Source of the DNA: Rhodomicrobium vannielii ATCC 17100
GTDB lineage: Bacteria; Pseudomonadota; Alphaproteobacteria; Rhizobiales; Rhodomicrobiaceae
Direction of reading: 5' to 3'
DNA: 64,000 nt
Assembly: GCF_000166055.1 (NCBI RefSeq)
Contig: NC_014664.1
Location: 372,001-436,000 of the forward strand
Shown: piece by piece, positions 9,821 to 17,595 of the stretch
Numbering within the stretch: the first letter of the stretch is position 1
Layout: every line of letters begins with the position of its first letter
Program-made: the position numbers and the translations under genes
The notes under the pieces: model-generated
What the model saw: the letters and a program-made list of their open reading frames with translations, nothing else
What the model was told of the DNA's origin: nothing
Database searches by the model: none

Positions 9821-11695
9821 ATGAGTAAAGTAAATGCGGTGGGCAAGCGCGAGCCCTCATATGTACGCGCAGCGTTAAAGATCGGTATCGGTTGCGTCCT
9901 GTTGGGCGGATGCAGCTCCGGTGGAACCGAGCGGTTCAGTTCCTTGTCGTTCGGAAGCGGCTATGAGACCGCATCCGGCCCTTCTTCCCCCATAGCGCCG
10001 TCGCGCGTTGCCGATGCATCGCCTCAGGCCACCGGCCCGGCGAGCTATGGCCAGAGCGCCTACAGGCCAAAGGCCAGCCAGTCACAGGCCGCTTATCAGA
10101 CGCAGGCCAACTATCGTCAGCCGTCGCAGGCTGGCTACGCCCAGACCGCCGCGTATCAGCCGAACCAGCAGGGCGGCTTCCAGCTTGCGAGCGCAACACC
10201 GGGCCAGCAGGGCGGTTACCTTCAGGCTTCGCGCGTCGATCTTCCGCCGCTTGCGGGCCAGCAGCAGTCGTCCACCTCGACTCGGGTGAAGACGGCGGAC
10301 GGCTACGGCCGCTACAATCAGGCGCCGCTCCCCGATGGCAGCTATGCGGGGCCGCGCGTCTACACGCCTTATGATGACAGGCCTCGCGATTATGCGCCCC
10401 CGCCTCCGCCGCCTCCGGCGGTCTATGAGCCGCGTTACGAGCGCGACGCTCCGCCGCCGCCCCCGCCCCCGGCCTATGACGACCGGCGCTCTGAAGTCAC
10501 GCCGCCCTACGATCAGCGCCCGCTGCCTCGTTACGCCGAACCTGCGCCGCGCGATTATACCCCCGCGCCACGGGACTACTCATCTGCGCCCCCCGCCTAT
10601 TCCGGCGAGCGCAATTTCTATGAGCGTCGCCGCGAAGGCGCCGTGACGCCGAAGCTCGCGCCGCGAAACGGCTCCGGCGTCGACGGCACCGGGATCATGT
10701 CGCCGAACGCGACGGTCGCATCCGAGCGCGGCATCGGCAAGACCGTCACCGTGAAGCCGGGCGACACGCTCTATTCGCTGGCGATCCGCCACGGCGTGAC
10801 GGTCGACATGATCGCCCGCGCCAATGGCCTCGACCGCCACAACAGCGTGCGGCCGGGCATGGATCTCCTGATCCCCGGCTCCGATCCGGCCAAGATGACC
10901 AAGGATGACGCGCCGAAGGCTCAGCCGGTTGGATGCCAGGGCGACGGCTGCCATGTGGTGAAGAAGGGCGAGACGGTTGCCGCCATCGCTCGCGGATATG
11001 GGCTTAGCGAGAAGCAGATTCTCGAAGCGAACAACATCGCGAATGCGCGGCTTATCAAGGTGGGCCAGACGCTTGCGATCCCCGGCCGCGAAGCGCCGCG
11101 TCAGGAAATCGCGTCGAATGGCGTCAAGCCGGAAGCGCCGATTGCTGGCCCACAGCAGCGTCAAGCTGATGCTCAGCCCGCGCCGGAACCCGCTCAGCCG
11201 CAGATGGCCGATGCGAACAACCCGCTGAAGGCCGCGCCCGCGCCCGACGTCAAGATGACGTCGGCCAAGCAGGAACCGACCTGCGAGGCCGCGCTTGCCA
11301 ATCCGCTGCCGCGCATGGGCAAGAGCTTCCGCAAGCCGGTGGAAGGCATGATCATCGGTCAGTTCGGTCCGCAGCATGACGGCAGCGTGAACGAGGGTCT
11401 CACGATCTCCGTGCCGAAGGGCACGCCGATCAAGGCCGCCGAGAATGGCGTCGTGGCGTATGTCGGCGACGAACTGCCGGGCTTCGGCAATCTGATCCTG
11501 ATCCGCCACGCCGACGAGTTCGTCACGGCTTACGCCCACACGGACGAGATCATGGTCAGGAAGTGCGATGTGGTGAAGCGCGGGCAGGTGGTTGCCAAGG
11601 CCGGTTCGACCGGCGACGCGAGCCAGCCGCAGCTCCACTTCGAGATCCGCAAGAATGCGAAGCCCGTCGATCCGGCTCCGCTCCTCGGCTCGTAA
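9821..11695 (+). CDS. NlpD-like lipoprotein with two LysM domains and degenerate LytM domain
   Basis: This is an envelope lipoprotein of 624 residues, probably an activator of division amidases. The lipobox LLGGC puts the lipidated Cys at 31. A long Pro/Gln/Tyr-rich region fills residues 60-300. LysM domains follow at about 307-350 (TVKPGDTLYSLAIRHGVTVD) and 376-424 (VVKKGETVAAIARGYGLSEK), and a LytM/M23 domain at 507-620. The M23 zinc ligands are lost: the H-x(3)-D position reads NEGLT, and the final H-x-H reads QLHFE, as in the non-catalytic activators NlpD and EnvC. ATG 9821 follows a G/A-rich site. It completes the surE-pcm-nlpD order, although the insertion sequence now separates it from pcm. 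Confidence 0.86.
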   Translation: MSKVNAVGKREPSYVRAALKIGIGCVLLGGCSSGGTERFSSLSFGSGYETASGPSSPIAPSRVADASPQATGPASYGQSAYRPKASQSQAAYQTQANYRQPSQAGYAQTAAYQPNQQGGFQLASATPGQQGGYLQASRVDLPPLAGQQQSSTSTRVKTADGYGRYNQAPLPDGSYAGPRVYTPYDDRPRDYAPPPPPPPAVYEPRYERDAPPPPPPPAYDDRRSEVTPPYDQRPLPRYAEPAPRDYTPAPRDYSSAPPAYSGERNFYERRREGAVTPKLAPRNGSGVDGTGIMSPNATVASERGIGKTVTVKPGDTLYSLAIRHGVTVDMIARANGLDRHNSVRPGMDLLIPGSDPAKMTKDDAPKAQPVGCQGDGCHVVKKGETVAAIARGYGLSEKQILEANNIANARLIKVGQTLAIPGREAPRQEIASNGVKPEAPIAGPQQRQADAQPAPEPAQPQMADANNPLKAAPAPDVKMTSAKQEPTCEAALANPLPRMGKSFRKPVEGMIIGQFGPQHDGSVNEGLTISVPKGTPIKAAENGVVAYVGDELPGFGNLILIRHADEFVTAYAHTDEIMVRKCDVVKRGQVVAKAGSTGDASQPQLHFEIRKNAKPVDPAPLLGS

Positions 11696-11920
11696 TTGAA
11701 AACGCGGGTACCGGCGCACCCGGTATCCGCTTCCCTCCCTCTTCCTTCTGTCTCCCGATTTCCGATCCGAAATATTTCGCCGCCGTTTTCCCGTGGCAGG
11801 GAGATGGCGCGAACGCGAAGGGGCAGCCCTTCGCCCTGAATCCCGTGACGCGCCCTGTCCCCTTCCAGTACGGCGCGCACGGGATTTTTCTTTTTGCGGG
11901 TGCCGCCGGAGCGGGCGCCG

Positions 11921-13438
11921 TCAGCGCACAAAAAGATCCTTGTGCGCGTCGCGCAGCACGTTTTTCTGCACCTTCGCCATGGTATTGCGCGGCAGGTCGT
12001 CCACGAAGAACACGCGCTTCGGCAGCTTGTAGTTTGCGAGTCTCACCTTCAGCGCGTCGTGGATCGCCTTCTCGTCGATGGCGGCGTCCTTCGTCTTCAC
12101 CACGACTGCGACGACACCCTCGCCGAAATCCGGGTGCGGCACGCCGATGACGGCGCTCTCGAACACGCCCGGCAGCGCGTCGATCTCGCTTTCAACTTCC
12201 TTCGGATAGACGTTGTAGCCGCCCGTAATCACGAGATCCTTGCCGCGCCCGACGATGTGCACATAGCCCGTCGCGTCGATCTTGCCGAGGTCGCCGGTGA
12301 TGAACCAGCCGTCGCGGAACTCGGACGCCGTTTTCTCGGGCATGCGCCAGTACCCGATGAACACGTTCGGGCCGGTCACCTCGATCATGCCGATTTCGTC
12401 CGCGCCAAGAAGCTCGCCCGTCTCCGGGTTCGCGATGCGCACCGACACGCCCGGCAGCGGGAAGCCGACCGCACCCGGCACGCGCTCGCCGTCATACGGG
12501 TTCGACGTGATCATGTTCGTCTCGGTCATGCCGTAGCGTTCGAGGATGCGGTGGCCGGTCTTTTCCTCGAAGGCGCGGTGCGTGTCGGCGAGGAGCGGCG
12601 CCGAGCCGGAGATGAACAGCCGCATCTCCTTCGTCGTCTCGCGGGAGAGGCGCGCGTCGTCGATGAGCCGCGTGTAGAAGGTCGGCACGCCCATCATCGT
12701 GGTCGCGCGGGGCAGCAGGCGGAACACCTCGTTCGGGTCGAACTTCGGCAGGAACAGCATCGACGCGCCGGAGCGGAAGATAACGTTCGAGGCGACGAAC
12801 AGGCCATGCGTGTGGAAGATCGGCAGCGCGTGAAGCAGCACGTCCCGGTCGGTGAAGCGCCAGTATTCGGCGAGCGCGCGCGCATTCGAGGCGAGGTTCT
12901 CATGCGTCGTCATCGCGCCCTTGGAGCGGCCCGTGGTGCCCGAGGTGTACAGGATCGCGGCGAGGTCGTCCGGGCCGCGCGCGATGTTTTCGAAGGTTTC
13001 GGCCTTGTCGGCGGCAAGCTCGATCAGCGTGCCGTCGCCGTCGGCACCGAGCGTATAGCAGCCCGCAACGCCCGTTTTCGTGCACAGCGCGGGCGCGCTG
13101 GCGTGCGTCGGGCGGGCGACGAACACTGTCGGCTCCGCGTCGCCGAGGAAATACTCAAGCTCAGCATCCGTGTAGGCCGTGTTCAGCGGAAGATAGGCGG
13201 CACCGGCGCGAACACAGGCGAGATAGAGGAACAGCGCCTCGGGTGACTTCTCCACCTGCACGGCCACGCGGTCGCCCGGCTTGACGCCTGCCGCCACGAG
13301 GGCGTTCGCGAAACGCGCCGTCAGCGCGAGGATGTCGCGATAGCGGAACTGACGACCGTCATTCGTCTCCAGCGCGACCTTGTCGAGATCGGTCCAATTC
13401 GCGCGCAACTCGGAAAAAAGATGGTTGGTTCCTGACAT
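11921..13438 (-). CDS. matB: Malonyl-CoA synthetase (acyl-CoA synthetase family)
   Basis: The enzyme activates malonate, or a related acid, with ATP and CoA. The 505-residue protein has the AMP-binding signature AILYTSGTTGRSKGAMTTHE, the A5 motif ERYGMTETN, the hinge region GWFITGDLGKIDATG with GRGKDLVITGGYNVYPKEVE, and the C-terminal catalytic Lys in NTMAKVQKN. HALPIFHTHGLF and SGSAPLL are typical of the MatB group. AGGA lies about 8 bases before the ATG. No matA decarboxylase or malonate transporter is adjacent, so specificity for malonate rests on overall resemblance; a methylmalonyl-CoA or other acyl-CoA ligase is possible. Confidence 0.85.
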   Translation of the reverse strand: MSGTNHLFSELRANWTDLDKVALETNDGRQFRYRDILALTARFANALVAAGVKPGDRVAVQVEKSPEALFLYLACVRAGAAYLPLNTAYTDAELEYFLGDAEPTVFVARPTHASAPALCTKTGVAGCYTLGADGDGTLIELAADKAETFENIARGPDDLAAILYTSGTTGRSKGAMTTHENLASNARALAEYWRFTDRDVLLHALPIFHTHGLFVASNVIFRSGASMLFLPKFDPNEVFRLLPRATTMMGVPTFYTRLIDDARLSRETTKEMRLFISGSAPLLADTHRAFEEKTGHRILERYGMTETNMITSNPYDGERVPGAVGFPLPGVSVRIANPETGELLGADEIGMIEVTGPNVFIGYWRMPEKTASEFRDGWFITGDLGKIDATGYVHIVGRGKDLVITGGYNVYPKEVESEIDALPGVFESAVIGVPHPDFGEGVVAVVVKTKDAAIDEKAIHDALKVRLANYKLPKRVFFVDDLPRNTMAKVQKNVLRDAHKDLFVR

Positions 13439-13883
13439 GGTGTCACGTCCTGCTGCTGGTCTTTTTCATTAGCAACCACGCGGGAGACGCTGAAGACAAC
13501 CGTCTCGTAAAAAAGCGAGTGAGGCTAATGTGTTAACAACGTCTCTGAAGAATGTATGCAATGCTATATTTAATATGCTGCCATTGCATGCGGTGCGGGC
13601 AGGCTGTGTAGTCATTGCATGCAATTGGTAACGCGTCAAAAGCAGCCCCACGAGCCAAGTTGCCAGCGCAGGCTGACGTCCCAGCCCGGTTGTGACACTC
13701 CTGCGATCGGCGGGGGAAGGAGCGCGGTGGCGTTTGTGCGGAAGCCCGCTTTCGAGCGTCGTTCGAACGACGGTCCACCGCTTGCGTTTTCTCGCGAACC
13801 GGCATTCACGGTCCGAACACCGCGCGCCGTAAATCAAGGCGGGCCACGACGCTAAGGTGTGCGCTCACGTCTGCGCCGGAGCA
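13439..13883. other. Gene-free stretch upstream of matB
   Basis: I find no supported gene in this 445-bp region. A 122-codon minus-strand frame (13469-13837) is rich in Arg and Cys, has no good ribosome site and looks like a chance ORF. CATTGCATGC occurs twice, about 30 bases apart, near 13583 and 13613. The end next to 13438 should hold the matB promoter. Confidence 0.45.
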
Positions 13884-13959
13884 CTAGTGGTCCGATTGCG
13901 ACATTTGCATCCGTTCGCAGCACCTCGTGAGCAAATGTCGGAATCACAAGGACCACTAG
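13884..13959. repeat. 76-bp palindromic element A, copy 2
   Basis: This copy is inverted relative to the one at 8493-8568 and about 96% identical to it. The ends are CTAGTGGTCC and GGACCACTAG; the inner arms GACATTTGC and GCAAATGTC pair, leaving a loop of about 17 bases. It is non-coding. Confidence 0.75.
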
Positions 13960-13973
13960 CAACGTGATGATTT

Positions 13974-14049
13974 TAGTGGAGCTTTTGAATTTGACATTTG
14001 AGCGAGAGCTCGCGGAAACGGGGACTCAAATGTCAAATTCGCTCCACTA
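13974..14049. repeat. 76-bp palindromic element B, full copy
   Basis: The ends TAGTGGAGC and GCTCCACTA are inverted, and the inner arms GAATTTGACATTTGAG and CTCAAATGTCAAATTC pair perfectly. It has the same length and the same TAGTGG terminus as element A but a different body, so the two look like related families. Its last three bases are the stop codon of the minus-strand transporter gene at 14047. Confidence 0.72.
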
Positions 14050-14379
14050 GGCGCGCGTCATGACCAGCGCCGCGCCGACGAAGATCAGGCCGACGCCGAT
14101 CCAACGGGTGCGCGTGACCTCTTCGCGAAGGATGAACCGCGAGAGGATGGTGATGGCGATGAGGTTCAGGCTGCAGATGGTGAAGGCGACGCTCACATCG
14201 AGCAGTTTCAGCGCCTCGGTGTAGATCAGCGCCTCGGCGGCGAGCGCGATCACGCCGGCCGAAATCCACATGAACCAGCGCACTTTCGTCATGGTGGACT
14301 TCTTGAGCAACACCTGTCCGATGCCTTCGAGAAGGGCGCAGAGGACGACGAGCAGAATTCCGAGTGTGGTGCCGTTCAT
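14047..14379 (-). CDS. Small multidrug resistance / EamA-like membrane protein, subunit 2
   Basis: The 110-residue protein has four predicted transmembrane helices and resembles half-size EamA or SMR exporters: LLEGIGQVLLKKSTMT in the first helix region and TICSLNLIAITILSRFIL in the third. Its start overlaps the stop of the upstream partner (14376) by 4 bases, so the two are co-translated and probably form a heterodimer, as paired SMR proteins do. The substrate is unknown. The TAG stop is the terminal CTAG of palindromic element B, so the end of the protein may have been set by that insertion. Confidence 0.72.
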   Translation of the reverse strand: MNGTTLGILLVVLCALLEGIGQVLLKKSTMTKVRWFMWISAGVIALAAEALIYTEALKLLDVSVAFTICSLNLIAITILSRFILREEVTRTRWIGVGLIFVGAALVMTRA

Positions 14380-14804
14380 GATGCTTCGGGCCGGGATGTG
14401 AGTTTCGTTTCGCTTGTGAGCGGCTTTGTCTGGCTGATGAAGAAGACGCCCGCGATCACGCAGATGACGCCCGCCACTTCCACCGCATCGAAGTTTTCAT
14501 GCAGGAGCAGAACGGACATGATCGGCACCGAAGCGAAACTCAGCGAGGCGATGGGCTTCGCGTAGGAGAGATCGGCCTCACCCAGCACCATGAGCCAATT
14601 GAAGAATTGCAGCGTCATGATGGCGATGACGCCGATGAATAGCGGATTTGCAAAAAAAGCCGCGAACGACGCCGACACGGAGAGGTTCACTTCGGGCGTG
14701 TCGACGACTGCGGTCTTCCACACGATCTGAAGCATCGTGTCGAAGGCGATTGCTGCGATAAGCCCTATGAGGAGCTTCCACCTCAGCCTGCCATTGATGA
14801 CCAT
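14376..14804 (-). CDS. EamA/SMR-like membrane protein, subunit 1
   Basis: The 142-residue protein has four predicted transmembrane segments. The first includes AIAFDTMLQIVWKTAVV; the last (AGVICVIAGVFFIS) matches the fourth helix of drug/metabolite transporters, and LLLHENFDAVEVAG is the family's typical charged turn before it. It overlaps the next gene by 4 bases. Paired four-helix proteins of this kind export polyamines, cationic compounds or undecaprenyl-linked sugars; nothing here decides which. A flavin reductase gene lies upstream on the same strand. Confidence 0.75.
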   Translation of the reverse strand: MVINGRLRWKLLIGLIAAIAFDTMLQIVWKTAVVDTPEVNLSVSASFAAFFANPLFIGVIAIMTLQFFNWLMVLGEADLSYAKPIASLSFASVPIMSVLLLHENFDAVEVAGVICVIAGVFFISQTKPLTSETKLTSRPEAS

Positions 14805-14867
14805 GACGTTCCTCGGATAATGGACGCTTGCCGTCCACGATCTTCGGGGCTTTTTGAGGACGACTCG

Positions 14868-15425
14868 TTAATTTGTGGACGCCTTGGCTTTTCTCAGGCG
14901 GACGAGATCGAGTTCGTGCACCGCTTCGCCCACGAGATGGTCAAGGCGCGCGTTCGCCGCGTCGTCGGTGACGCGCCCGCCTTCGATGGTCTTGTCCGAC
15001 AAAAAGATGCCGGTGGGCAGCGTCTTGGCGCCAAAGAACCCGAACAGCGGGCGAAGCTCATGTTCAATGACGAGCGCGTGCCGATCGCTGCCGCCGACCG
15101 CGATGAGGCCGACGGGTGTCTTGAACAGGGCAGGGTAGTTGAGGAGGTCGAAGAGGTGCTTCAGCATGCCCGTGTAGGAGCCTTTGTAGACAGGCGTGCC
15201 GACGATGAGCAGGTCTGCGCCTTCGATGGCGTCGAGCGCGTGGAGGATCGGCGGCGACGCTTCGTCACGGCAGCGGATGGCGAGCCACGGCAGAAGCTCC
15301 GCCACATCAATGAGCGTTCGCTCGACGTCGGGCGCATCGCCGATGCGCGCGAGCGTCGCCTCGACGACGGCGCGCGTCCGCGAGGGTGAGGAAACGCTTC
15401 CCGTTACACCGACGATTCTAAGCAC
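14868..15425 (-). CDS. NADPH-dependent FMN reductase (MsuE/SsuE-like)
   Basis: The 185-residue flavodoxin-like protein should reduce FMN with NAD(P)H for a partner monooxygenase. GVTGSVSSPSRTRAVVEA at the N-terminus is the FMN phosphate loop; GADLLIVGTPVYKGSYTGML is the second conserved FMN-binding block; GLIAVGGSDRHALVIEHELR follows as in MsuE and SsuE. No FMNH2-dependent sulfonate monooxygenase is next to it, so the partner is unknown. It is 63 bases upstream of the paired transporter genes and could be transcribed with them. Confidence 0.85.
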   Translation of the reverse strand: MLRIVGVTGSVSSPSRTRAVVEATLARIGDAPDVERTLIDVAELLPWLAIRCRDEASPPILHALDAIEGADLLIVGTPVYKGSYTGMLKHLFDLLNYPALFKTPVGLIAVGGSDRHALVIEHELRPLFGFFGAKTLPTGIFLSDKTIEGGRVTDDAANARLDHLVGEAVHELDLVRLRKAKASTN

Positions 15426-15662
15426 GTCTCATATCTCCGGAGCTGGAAAGGGCTTCGCCGCCGATGGTCTTCGGGCGCATCATCGCGCCTGCATTATACG
15501 CGGTTTTCTGATAACGCGATGCGCGCCTGTTTCGCCTGCCGCGTGAGGCTTAGAGGCGCGGAGCATGTCACGCGAAAGATCGCACTTCCAAGCCCGCGCA
15601 CGCGGTTCATAAAAAAGTCTCAGAGTCGTGTCCCATAAACTTTAGTCAAAGGAGCATTGATA

Positions 15663-16352
15663 TTGGTCAAGTCTGCACTGCCCGCCCTTGAAGAAAACGC
15701 TTCGGGCCGTCGCCTTCTCAAGAGCCGGACCGACCGGCGCAGGGAGGACACGCGTCGCAAACTCATGCGGGCGACATATGAAATCGTCGCGGAGCGCGGC
15801 CTCGAAGGGCTTGTCATTCAGGACATCACCGCGCGGGCAGACGTCGGCTACGGCTCCTTTTACAATCATTTTCCCTCCAAGGAAGCCATCGTGAGCGCGG
15901 CCATCGAGGCATTTCGCCTGCATACGAAAGGTATGTATGAAAGCCTCGACGGCCTCACAAGCAATCGCGTCGAAGCCTTCGCCAACGATGTGCGCGTCTG
16001 GCTGCGCGTCGCGAAGACAGATCGCATGTGGGGCTGGTTCATGATACGCGCGGTGCTTGCGGGCAACGACTTCCGCTTCGGCATCGCCGATCTAATCCGG
16101 CGGGCCGTGGCGGCGGGCGTCGAAGAGGGCGTGTTCAAGCACGCCGATGTCGACATGGCGCGCGAAACCGTCGCCGGCCTCCTGCTGCTGGCGACGCTGA
16201 AGCTCGTTTCGGGTGAGGTGGACGACGATTACGCCGACCGGATCATCAGCACTGCGCTTTCCGTTCTGGGCGTGCCAGAGGCGACCATCCTTGAGGTGAT
16301 GGCGAAGCCGCTGCCGGATGTGGAATTGCCCTCGTTCCTCGAAGCAGCCTGA
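15663..16352 (+). CDS. TetR-family transcriptional regulator
   Basis: The protein has about 229 residues. The N-terminal helix-turn-helix is clear: RRKLMRATYEIVAERGLEGL, then IQDITARADVGYGSFYNHFP followed by SKEAIVSAAI. The C-terminal half is the variable ligand-binding domain. Two TTG codons compete for the start, 15657 and 15663. AAAGGAG at 15648-15654 is 8 bases before the second and only 2 before the first, so 15663 is preferred. It is divergent from the flavin reductase and transporter genes, the classic arrangement for a local repressor, so they are its likely targets (inference). Confidence 0.85.
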   Translation: MVKSALPALEENASGRRLLKSRTDRRREDTRRKLMRATYEIVAERGLEGLVIQDITARADVGYGSFYNHFPSKEAIVSAAIEAFRLHTKGMYESLDGLTSNRVEAFANDVRVWLRVAKTDRMWGWFMIRAVLAGNDFRFGIADLIRRAVAAGVEEGVFKHADVDMARETVAGLLLLATLKLVSGEVDDDYADRIISTALSVLGVPEATILEVMAKPLPDVELPSFLEAA

Positions 16353-16372
16353 CTTTAGTGCGACGTATGACG

Positions 16373-17329
16373 CTAGCGCGACGTATAAAGGAAGTCGGCG
16401 GGGAGCCCGAGGCGCTGGCACGATTGCACGGCCGGGCTCGAATGAAGCACGATGCGATCCGCGAGCGCGCCGCCCTGCCGAAGGAGCGTGCGTTCAAAGG
16501 GCCGCAGCCCGTATGATGCGCCGAGGCCAAGGCGTTCGCGGATCTCGGGCGGCGTGAGGCTCACGGCGGCGCGCACGAACATCGGCTGCGCCAGATATGC
16601 GGCGGGCGTGAGCACCCGCGACACTGGCGGCACGATGCGGGTTGTGCGCATGATATCGAGAAACTCGAAGGTGATCGGCGACGGTTCGAGGCGCGGCAGC
16701 ATGGCCGCGAACGCCGCGTTGAGGTCCGCCTCGGAGGTCGGGGGGTGTGTCGCCCCGTAGAGGCTCGCGGCGGTTTCGCCCTCGCGATAATAGCGGTCGC
16801 GGGCGGCCTGCGAGAGGGGCGCGGCATAAGCGTGATAGGCTTGCAGGAAGCCGTACGCGGCTGTTGCCTGCACCCAGTTCAGAAGGTCGGGGTCGTCGGC
16901 GCGGTAAGGCTGGCCGTCGGGCGTTGCGCCTTGCACGCGGGCATGCATGCGGCGAACGCCCGCGACCATCGCCTGCGCGGCGCTCGCTGGGCCGTACACC
17001 GTCAGCATCGCGGCGAGCCCGGTACGGCGGAGGCGTCGCAGCGGCTGTTTGCGAAAGGACGTGTGCTCCCACACGCCGGTGCGCACGCGCGGTTCCGCGA
17101 GTTCGAGGATCACCGCCGCCATCCCGCCGATGAAGACGGTGAGCGGGTTCTTGAAGATGCGCCACGAGACTTGCGTCGGCTGGCCCAGCGCCGCCTCGCC
17201 CGCCGGTCGCCGGAAATCCACCGCGCGCCCGTCTTCGGGTTCGAGGAGCGCGCGGCTCGCCCGGTCGAGGCGTCTTGCGAGAGCGCCGTGGAAAAATGTC
17301 TGCGCCGTTGCGGCTTCTGGTCCCGACAA
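16373..17329 (-). CDS. DUF2236 / MpaB-like oxygenase family protein
   Basis: The 318-residue protein matches the DUF2236 family, which includes fungal MpaB and the bacterial latex-clearing protein Lcp, a heme oxygenase. Typical stretches are GGMAAVILELAEPRVRTGVW, then MTVYGPASAAQA-like and MHARVQGATPDGQPYRADDP (the family's R-x-V-x-G block), then DLLNWVQATAAYGFL. The His residues in VWEHTSF and MHARV could bind heme, as proposed for the family. Substrate and role are unknown. It is convergent with the TetR gene, whose stop is 20 bases away. Confidence 0.78.
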   Translation of the reverse strand: MSGPEAATAQTFFHGALARRLDRASRALLEPEDGRAVDFRRPAGEAALGQPTQVSWRIFKNPLTVFIGGMAAVILELAEPRVRTGVWEHTSFRKQPLRRLRRTGLAAMLTVYGPASAAQAMVAGVRRMHARVQGATPDGQPYRADDPDLLNWVQATAAYGFLQAYHAYAAPLSQAARDRYYREGETAASLYGATHPPTSEADLNAAFAAMLPRLEPSPITFEFLDIMRTTRIVPPVSRVLTPAAYLAQPMFVRAAVSLTPPEIRERLGLGASYGLRPFERTLLRQGGALADRIVLHSSPAVQSCQRLGLPADFLYTSR

Positions 17330-17595
17330 GGATGCTCCCGGCTCTTGAGTTTCGGCTCGAAATCGCCGCCAGACAACACCTTCAGGTCGAAAGAGGTCCG
17401 AGCAAGGATACCTTCGGGCATGTTCAAGTGTGACCGAACGTTGTGGTTTTTTCCACGGGTGATTGATGCAGCCCTTGTGGATTGGGCTGCGATATGCAAT
17501 TTCACACGTCTAGATGCGGGGCGAATGCGCCCGCGGCAACGATTCCCGTTGCTTCGAAAAACTTCGCCGAACAACGGCCAACGAGATTCCGGACA

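Noticed and set aside
13469-13837. 122-codon minus-strand ORF upstream of matB
   Set aside because: No ribosome site, no domain and random-looking composition; it overlaps another equally poor frame.
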